This document shows positions 58,918 to 64,000 of a DNA stretch of 64,000 nt, piece after piece. This stretch comes from Solimonas marina (lineage in GTDB: Bacteria > Pseudomonadota > Gammaproteobacteria > Nevskiales > Nevskiaceae). Within the stretch, counting starts at the first letter, position 1. Every line of letters begins with the position of its first letter. Both the position numbers and the translations under genes were made by a program. Under the pieces are notes generated by a model. The model was given only the letters and a program-made list of their open reading frames with translations, did no database searches and was not told where the DNA came from. The stretch is taken from NCBI RefSeq assembly GCF_012241385.1, contig NZ_JAAVXB010000004.1:1-64000 (forward strand), in the 5' to 3' direction.

Positions 58918-59856
58918 CTAGGCCGCGATCTCCGCCTCGCGCAGGCGGTCGATTTCCTGCTTCGGCGGCGCGCCGAACAGGCGCTTGTATTCGCGGCTGA
59001 ACTGCGAGGCGCTTTCATAGCCGACGCGATGCGCGGCGGCATTGGCTTCCAGGCCTAGTGCCAGCATCAGGCGACGCGCTTCGTGCAGGCGCAGGTGCTT
59101 CTGGAACTGCAGCGGCGACATTGCCGTGACCGCCTTGAAGTGGTGGTGCAGGGCAGACGCGCTCATGCAGGCCGCTTCGGCCAGTTCGTCGATGCGTAGC
59201 GATTCGGTGTAACGCGTGCGCAGGATGCGGATCGCACGCGAGACGCGGTCGGCGCGGCTGTCAGCCGTGGCCAGTTCGCGCAGGCGGTCGCCGAGTTCGC
59301 CGACCAGCACGCGGTAGTAAATCTCGCGGATCGCCAGCGGCGCCAGCACCGCGGTGTCCTGCGGTGCGTCGAGCAGGCGCAGCAGGCGCAGCACCGCATC
59401 GAGCAACGGCGCCGTCGAGCGTGCCGAATACAGGCCGCGGTCGATCGACGCGTTGGCGGCGACGGCGCGGGTATCGGTTTCGAGCATCAGTGCGCTGACG
59501 TCGCGCGGATCGACCGACAGGCGCAGGCCGAGAAACGGCTTCTCGGCAGAGGCTTCGATGATCTGGCCGCCGACCGGCAGCGTCACCGAGACGACGAGGT
59601 AGTGCAGGGGGTCATAAAAGTAGGGCTCGCCGTCGAGCAGGGCCTGCTTGCGGCCCTGCGCGACGACGAAGATCGCCGGTTCGTAGACGGTCGGCTTGCA
59701 TTGCGTGGTGTCGGTGGCGCGCGAGACGTGTAGCTGTTCGATGGCGGTGTCGTGATTGCCGTCTGTCGGCGCCAGACGCGAGAGGCGCGCGGCCAGCTCG
59801 TTGCGCGGCGCGGCCAGCGGATCGTCGTCCGTGTAGTCGGCCAAGGTTGTGCTCAT
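58918..59856 (-). CDS. AraC-family transcriptional regulator
   Basis: This 312-residue regulator has an AraC N-terminal cupin-like domain (PTVYEPAIFVVAQGRKQALLDGE near residue 55) and a C-terminal pair of helix-turn-helices (LRIDELAEAACMSASALHHHFKAVTAMSPLQFQKHLRL, then VGYESASQFSREYKRLFG). The start at 59856 gives MSTTLADY; the frame is open further upstream. It diverges from the aldo/keto reductase gene at 60042, a common arrangement, and probably controls it. Confidence 0.9.
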   Translation of the reverse strand: MSTTLADYTDDDPLAAPRNELAARLSRLAPTDGNHDTAIEQLHVSRATDTTQCKPTVYEPAIFVVAQGRKQALLDGEPYFYDPLHYLVVSVTLPVGGQIIEASAEKPFLGLRLSVDPRDVSALMLETDTRAVAANASIDRGLYSARSTAPLLDAVLRLLRLLDAPQDTAVLAPLAIREIYYRVLVGELGDRLRELATADSRADRVSRAIRILRTRYTESLRIDELAEAACMSASALHHHFKAVTAMSPLQFQKHLRLHEARRLMLALGLEANAAAHRVGYESASQFSREYKRLFGAPPKQEIDRLREAEIAA

Positions 59857-60041
59857 GCCAAGGTACCCCTGATCGATTTTGGGCATGCCTACATTATGCG
59901 CGGCGCAGTGACCAGTGCTGGCGTTGCAGGGGTGGTTTGGAGAATTAGGCAATTATCGAGCAGCAATCGTCTAACGCCGCTTGCCGCCCGGCGCCTAATC
60001 TGGCCACTCCCCCGCAGTCCCATCTCACAGGAGCCCTTCCC

Positions 60042-61040
60042 GTGCGCGATTCCATTTCCCAGCGTCAACTCGGCCGTCAGGGCCCGCGTGTGTCGGCCGT
60101 GGGTCTCGGCTGCATGGGCATGTCCGAGTTTTACGGCGCGACCAACGAGGCAAACTCGCTGGCCGTCATTCACCATGCGCTCGACCGCGGCATCAACTTC
60201 CTCGATACGGCGGACCTGTACGGTTCCGGCGCCAATGAGCGGCTGCTGGCGCAGGTGCTGCAAACGCGCCGCGACGAGGTCGTGCTGGCGACCAAGTTCG
60301 GCATTCCGCGCGGTCCGAACGGCGAGAAGCTCGGCGTCGACGGCCGGCCCGAATACGTGCGCGCGGCCTGCGAGGCGAGCCTGCACCGTCTCGGTGTCGA
60401 GACCATCGATCTGTACTACCAGTACCGCGTCGATCCGAAGGTGCCGATCGAGGACACCGTCGGCGCGATGGCTGATCTGGTGCGCGCCGGCAAGATCCGG
60501 CATCTGGGGCTGTCGGAGACCTCGGCGGCGACGCTGCGCCGCGCCGCAGCCGTGCATCCGATCGCCGCGTTGCAGAGCGAATATTCGCTGACCTCGCGGG
60601 ATATCGAAGACGAAGTCCTGCCGGCCTGCCGCGAACTGGGTGTGGCCTTGGTCGCGTGCAGCCCGCTTGGCCGCGGGTTCCTGAGCGGTTCGATCCAGAC
60701 CCAGGCCGATCTGGCTGACAACGACGTGCGGCGTCTGCTGCCGCGCTTTTCGGATTCGAACCTGACGACCAACCTGCAGCTCGTCATCGCCATCACCGAA
60801 CTCGCCGCGGCGCGTGGCGTGCTGCCGGCGCAGTTGGCGCTGGCCTGGCTGCTCGACCAGGGCGACGATATCGTGCCGATTCCGGGTACGCGCCGCGCCG
60901 TGCGCATCGACCAGAACGTTGCCGCCAGCGCGCTCGCGCTCAGCGATCACGAGCGTCATGCGCTGCGCGCGATCTTCGCCGCCAGCCGCGTCGCCGGGCA
61001 GCGCTACAACGATGCCGGCATGGCGCTCGTCAACGCCTGA
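60042..61040 (+). CDS. Aldo/keto reductase with Tyr at the usual catalytic His
   Basis: This 332-residue NADPH-dependent aldo/keto reductase is of the AKR13/YajO-like group. The tetrad Asp55, Tyr60 and Lys85 is present ([13 protein letters not shown]), but the His position reads LYYQYRVDP, Tyr128, where the paralog at 62157 has His. The coding bases are TAC, one base from a His codon. It starts with GTG after AGGAG. It is divergent from the AraC gene and is the first of three reductases. The change probably alters or reduces carbonyl reduction. Confidence 0.9.
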   Translation: MRDSISQRQLGRQGPRVSAVGLGCMGMSEFYGATNEANSLAVIHHALDRGINFLDTADLYGSGANERLLAQVLQTRRDEVVLATKFGIPRGPNGEKLGVDGRPEYVRAACEASLHRLGVETIDLYYQYRVDPKVPIEDTVGAMADLVRAGKIRHLGLSETSAATLRRAAAVHPIAALQSEYSLTSRDIEDEVLPACRELGVALVACSPLGRGFLSGSIQTQADLADNDVRRLLPRFSDSNLTTNLQLVIAITELAAARGVLPAQLALAWLLDQGDDIVPIPGTRRAVRIDQNVAASALALSDHERHALRAIFAASRVAGQRYNDAGMALVNA

Positions 61041-61047
61041 ACCACAA

Positions 61048-61072
61048 AGGCCGGCGTTCTCTGCGCCGGCCT
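61048..61072 (+). terminator. Hairpin after the first aldo/keto reductase
   Basis: AGGCCGGCG at 61048-61056 pairs with CGCCGGCCT at 61064-61072 around a 7-base loop, seven bases after the stop. It has no T run, so it may attenuate rather than stop transcription into the next reductase gene. Confidence 0.5.
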
Positions 61073-61114
61073 ATCATCATGGCCCCGCTTCCATCGACTT
61101 GGAGATTTATACGG

Positions 61115-61942
61115 ATGCCCCCCGTTCCGTCCATCAAGCTGGCCGACGGCCAGCACATTCCGCAATTCGGCCTCGGTGTGTTTCAGACGCCGGCTGACCA
61201 GACCGCCGAGATCGTCGGCGACGCCTTCCGCCTGGGCTATCGCCACATCGACACGGCGGCGATCTACAAAAACGAGGCCGGCGTCGGCGCGGCAGTTGCG
61301 GCGTCCGGGCTCGCCCGCGACGAGTTGTACATCACCACCAAGCTGTGGAATGCCGAGCAGGGATACGACAGTGGCTTGCGTGCGCTCGACACCAGCCTGG
61401 CCACGCTTGGGCTCGACACGATCGATCTGTACCTGATTCATTGGCCGTGTCCGGCCAACGGCAAATTCGTCGACAGTTGGAAGGCATTGATCCAGGCGCA
61501 GAAGGACGGCAAGGTCAAGTCCATCGGCGTATCGAACTTTCGTGTCGAGGATCTTGATCGCATCGCGCAGGCGACCGGCGTGGTGCCGGTCATCAACCAG
61601 ATCGAGCTGCACCCGTATTTGCAGCAGGGCGCGCTGCGCGCCTATCACGATCAGCACGGCATCGTCACCGAATCCTGGAGCCCGCTGGCACGCGGCAACG
61701 AGCTGTTGTCGCATGCGACGCTGCAGGCGATCGCCGCCGCTCACGGCAAGACGGCGGCGCAGGTGATTCTGCGTTGGCATCTGCAACTGGGCCTGGTGGT
61801 GTTTCCGAAATCGGCGACGCCGTCGCGGATCAAGGAAAACATCGAGATATTCGACTTCGTTCTCAGCGACGACGACATGCGCGCGATTGCCGCGCTCGAC
61901 ACCGGCACGCGCATCGGCCCCGATCCGGCGACGATGAACTAA
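61115..61942 (+). CDS. Aldo/keto reductase, DkgA-like
   Basis: This 275-residue reductase has the core [15 protein letters not shown] (Asp, Tyr), TTKLWN (Lys), YLIHWP (His) and the NADPH-binding [15 protein letters not shown]. It resembles the AKR5 (2,5-diketo-gluconate reductase) group more than the other two reductases here. A ribosome site GGAG lies before the ATG at 61115; the upstream Met is a shadow. The substrate is likely a small aldehyde or ketone. Confidence 0.93.
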   Translation: MPPVPSIKLADGQHIPQFGLGVFQTPADQTAEIVGDAFRLGYRHIDTAAIYKNEAGVGAAVAASGLARDELYITTKLWNAEQGYDSGLRALDTSLATLGLDTIDLYLIHWPCPANGKFVDSWKALIQAQKDGKVKSIGVSNFRVEDLDRIAQATGVVPVINQIELHPYLQQGALRAYHDQHGIVTESWSPLARGNELLSHATLQAIAAAHGKTAAQVILRWHLQLGLVVFPKSATPSRIKENIEIFDFVLSDDDMRAIAALDTGTRIGPDPATMN

Positions 61943-61976
61943 CCGCGCGCCGCCGTCGGCAATCGGCATGAAGTGC

Positions 61977-62001
61977 AAGCGCGGCCATGGCCGCGCTTTT
62001 T
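61977..62001 (+). terminator. Intrinsic terminator after the DkgA-like gene
   Basis: A perfect 22-base palindrome, with arms AAGCGCGGCCA and its complement, is followed by a T run and starts 34 bases after the stop. It is a standard intrinsic terminator and separates the second reductase gene from the third. Confidence 0.85.
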
Positions 62002-62156
62002 GGTTTGCGGCCAGGTCCGACCGCACGCGCCAGCATCGAGCAAGCATCGGCCAGCAATCGGATACGGCCGAGTCTGTGCATCGCCCTAGACTGCGACGAT
62101 GCGGAGAATGCTCGCTCGCGAGGTTCACCGCGCCATCCAAACTGCGGAGAAACGCA

Positions 62157-63164
62157 ATGACGCAAACGACTCTCGCACAGCGCCGCCTTGGCGCCGACGG
62201 CCCACTGGTTTCGGCCATCGGCCTGGGCTGCATGGGCATGTCCGATTTCTACGGCCAACGCGACGACGCCGAATCGCTGGCGACCGTGGCGCTGGCGCTC
62301 GAGCGCGGCGTCAACCTGCTCGACACGGCCGACATGTACGGCCCGTTCACGAACGAGGAACTGGTCGGCCGCGCGATCAAGGGCCGCCGCCACGAGGTGT
62401 TTCTCGCCACCAAGTTCGGTATCCGGCGCGACCCCAGCGATCCGGCGGTGCGCGGCGTCAACGGTCGTCCGGAATACGTGCGCGAGGCGGTCGAAGGCAG
62501 CTTGCGGCGGCTCGGCGTCGACCACATCGACCTGTACTACCAGCATCGCGTCGACCGTACGGTGCCGATCGAGGACACCGTCGGCGCCATGGCCGATCTG
62601 GTTCGTGCCGGAAAGGTGCGTTATCTCGGCTTGTCGGAAGCCTCGGCGGCGACGCTGGAACGCGCGTGCCGTGTGCATCCGATCGCCGCCTTGCAGAGCG
62701 AGTACTCGCTGTGGACGCGGGACGTCGACGAGCAGGGTGTCTTGGCGACCTGCCGCCGGCTCGGCGTGTCGCTGGTCGCCTACAGTCCGCTGGGCCGTGG
62801 CTTTCTGTCCGGCGCCTACCGGTCACCCGACGACTTCGACGCCGACGACTACCGCCGCGACAGTCCGCGCTTCCAGGGCGAGAATTTCACGCGCAACCTG
62901 GAACTGGTGGCCAAGGTCGCCGAATTCGCGGCGGCGCGTGGCTGCACGCCAGCGCAACTGGCGCTGGCCTGGGTGCTGGCACGCGGCGACGACATCGTGC
63001 CGATCCCGGGGACCAAGCGGCGCCGCTATCTCGAGGAGAACATCGGCGCACTGTCGGTGCAGCTCAGTGCCCGCGATCTGGCCGACCTCGAAGCGGTGTT
63101 CCCGGCTGGCGCGGCCGCGGGGCTGCGCTATCCCGAAGCGTCGATGGGAACGGTCGGCGGTTAG
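62157..63164 (+). CDS. Aldo/keto reductase, paralog of the 60042 gene
   Basis: This 335-residue aldo/keto reductase closely resembles the product of the gene at 60042. Shared stretches include [29 protein letters not shown] and DDIVPIPGT. Here the catalytic set is intact: [14 protein letters not shown] and [12 protein letters not shown] lies ten bases before the ATG at 62157; the longer frame is a shadow. It follows the terminator at 61977, so it has its own promoter. It is probably the active enzyme of the pair. Confidence 0.93.
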   Translation: MTQTTLAQRRLGADGPLVSAIGLGCMGMSDFYGQRDDAESLATVALALERGVNLLDTADMYGPFTNEELVGRAIKGRRHEVFLATKFGIRRDPSDPAVRGVNGRPEYVREAVEGSLRRLGVDHIDLYYQHRVDRTVPIEDTVGAMADLVRAGKVRYLGLSEASAATLERACRVHPIAALQSEYSLWTRDVDEQGVLATCRRLGVSLVAYSPLGRGFLSGAYRSPDDFDADDYRRDSPRFQGENFTRNLELVAKVAEFAAARGCTPAQLALAWVLARGDDIVPIPGTKRRRYLEENIGALSVQLSARDLADLEAVFPAGAAAGLRYPEASMGTVGG

Positions 63165-63174
63165 CGCTGCGCGC

Positions 63175-64000
63175 CTATCGCGGGCGTATCCAGATCGGGC
63201 TGCTGTACGCCAGCGATTCGCCGGCGGCGTTGTCGACGCGCACGAAGAACCAGTGTTCGCCGTCGGCGCCCACCGGCAGGGTGTAGCGCAGCGTGTCGCC
63301 GCGTGCGGTGAACAAGGGGCTGCCGGGACCGTCGGCCAACGGCGCGTCCGGGTCGGCGTGGTCGTAGAGCTGCAGGATGCCGTCGAATGGCGTGCCGTCG
63401 GCGCGTGAGACGCTGACGCGCAGCGCCACGCCGGCGCCGCTGTCACATTGCAGGCGCGCGCCCATCGGGTAGCCGCCGGCGTCGAGGTCGATCGTCAGAT
63501 CCTCGCCCGCGAGACGGCCGACCAGCGCATAGGTGCGCCGCGCCTTCATCGCCGCGTAGAGGCCGGCTTCGTCCAGCGATTCGGCCAATACCACGGTCTT
63601 CGGATGCGACGGCAGCGCCCAGGTCGTGTCGTGCATGTCCTCGCCGCCGATCGCGCCGACGTGCCAGCCCTGATCGAGCGCGCGCATGTAGTGGTCGGCG
63701 TAGCGGTCCTTGCGGCCGGCCTCGGGGCGGTCGCCACTGGTGCCGCTGTTGAAGACCTCGATGCCGATCATCTGCGCGTCGGTGCCGGCCACGTATTCGA
63801 AGTCGTTCCAGTTGCAGCTCGCATCGTTGTCGGACAGGCACTTGTCGCCGGGGTGGTTGAAGATTCCGAGGCCGTCCGCACCGCCGCCCAGCGCCGTGAC
63901 ACCGGCCGTGAGGTCGGGGCCGGGGGCGCGCTGCAACCAGTCCCAGAACGGCGTCATCGAGCCGACGTAGCCGCCGTCGAGCTTGGCGTTGGTGAAGTTC
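63175..64000 (-). CDS. PHP-type (CehA/McbA-like) metallohydrolase, partial
   Basis: This is the C-terminal part of a larger protein; the frame is open through the window edge, so the N-terminus lies beyond it. The residues fit the PHP/CehA-McbA family of metal-dependent phosphoesterases: GIFNHPGDKC, MIGIEVFNS, WHVGAIGGEDMHDTTW, then a beta-rich C-terminal domain (LRVSVSRADGTPFDG). The Met at 63957 is internal, preceded by in-frame Phe-Thr-Asn-Ala-Lys codons. The gene is convergent with the reductase at 62157, 10 bases apart. Confidence 0.72.
   Translation of the reverse strand, partial: NFTNAKLDGGYVGSMTPFWDWLQRAPGPDLTAGVTALGGGADGLGIFNHPGDKCLSDNDASCNWNDFEYVAGTDAQMIGIEVFNSGTSGDRPEAGRKDRYADHYMRALDQGWHVGAIGGEDMHDTTWALPSHPKTVVLAESLDEAGLYAAMKARRTYALVGRLAGEDLTIDLDAGGYPMGARLQCDSGAGVALRVSVSRADGTPFDGILQLYDHADPDAPLADGPGSPLFTARGDTLRYTLPVGADGEHWFFVRVDNAAGESLAYSSPIWIRPR

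Noticed and set aside
58358-59058. Short open frames recurring on both strands of the repeat array
   Set aside because: They recur because the units recur, lack ribosome sites, and read differently on each strand. I see no evidence of translation.
62099-63408. Overlapping 395- and 406-residue frames on the third aldo/keto reductase gene
   Set aside because: Both are Arg-rich out-of-frame shadows. The frame from 62157 carries the reductase motifs.

Overview
The window is GC-rich, densely coding bacterial chromosome. The gene set (a PilG/PilI/ChpA chemosensory cluster beside glutathione synthesis genes, an LpxO lipid A hydroxylase, an EmrAB-type efflux operon with an outer membrane factor, many lipoproteins and TonB-dependent haem uptake) points to a Gram-negative gammaproteobacterium. 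The gshA-gshB-yqgE-ruvX block next to pilG matches, from memory, the order in Pseudomonas aeruginosa. Together with the proteobacterial-type GshA and the YHS/CopA and metal-dependent hydrolase genes, I lean to the Nevskiales/Xanthomonadales side; this placement is inference. I see no rRNA, tRNA, CRISPR array, phage or insertion sequence.

Layout. 0.2-4.7 kb (minus): gshA, a secreted protein of unknown function, gshB, yqgE and ruvX, read as one probable operon. 4.9-12.8 kb (plus): a compact type IV pilus chemosensory operon pilG-pilI-chpA-chpC joined by stop/start overlaps, without the usual pilH, pilJ, pilK or chpB. 12.8-15.6 kb: a CDF metal exporter, a LuxR-type regulator and a metallo-beta-lactamase-fold hydrolase. 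15.8-20 kb: an AI-2E-family permease, a large alpha/beta-hydrolase lipoprotein and a divergent zinc aminopeptidase lipoprotein. 20-21.7 kb: an unlisted 41-residue membrane ORF and cysS. 21.9-23.7 kb: a MerR-family regulator and a metal-dependent hydrolase with a near-perfect palindrome at the promoter. 23.8-27.0 kb: a copper-type P-type ATPase with three N-terminal YHS domains, behind a MerR regulator and its 20-bp-spacer promoter.

27.1-33.4 kb is a complete haem-iron locus: a TonB-dependent receptor facing hmuS-hmuT-hmuU-hmuV, with a Fur-like box between them. 33.4-37.6 kb holds tag, a dihydroorotase and a stand-alone molybdopterin oxidoreductase. 37.7-48.1 kb is mixed: a DUF2780 protein, an M1 peptidase, a thiolase, a DUF3574 lipoprotein, lpxO, an aldehyde dehydrogenase, a two-repeat lipoprotein and rsmE. 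48.2-52.4 kb is the efflux operon. 52.5-58.3 kb carries a DUF1800/DUF1501 secreted pair, an ECF sigma factor/putative anti-sigma/DUF3106 operon and an S41 protease lipoprotein. 58.27-58.9 kb is a non-coding tandem array of hairpin-containing units of about 185 bp, with solo relatives at 15.7 and 21.7 kb. 58.9-63.2 kb has an AraC regulator facing three aldo/keto reductases, one of which has Tyr at the usual catalytic His position. The window ends inside a PHP-type metallohydrolase gene.

The most unusual items are the ChpA operon without a local chemoreceptor, the triplicated YHS region of the copper pump, the tandem hairpin repeat, the His-to-Tyr aldo/keto reductase and the sigma/DUF3106 module. 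All functional names rest on reading motifs by eye, without database searches.
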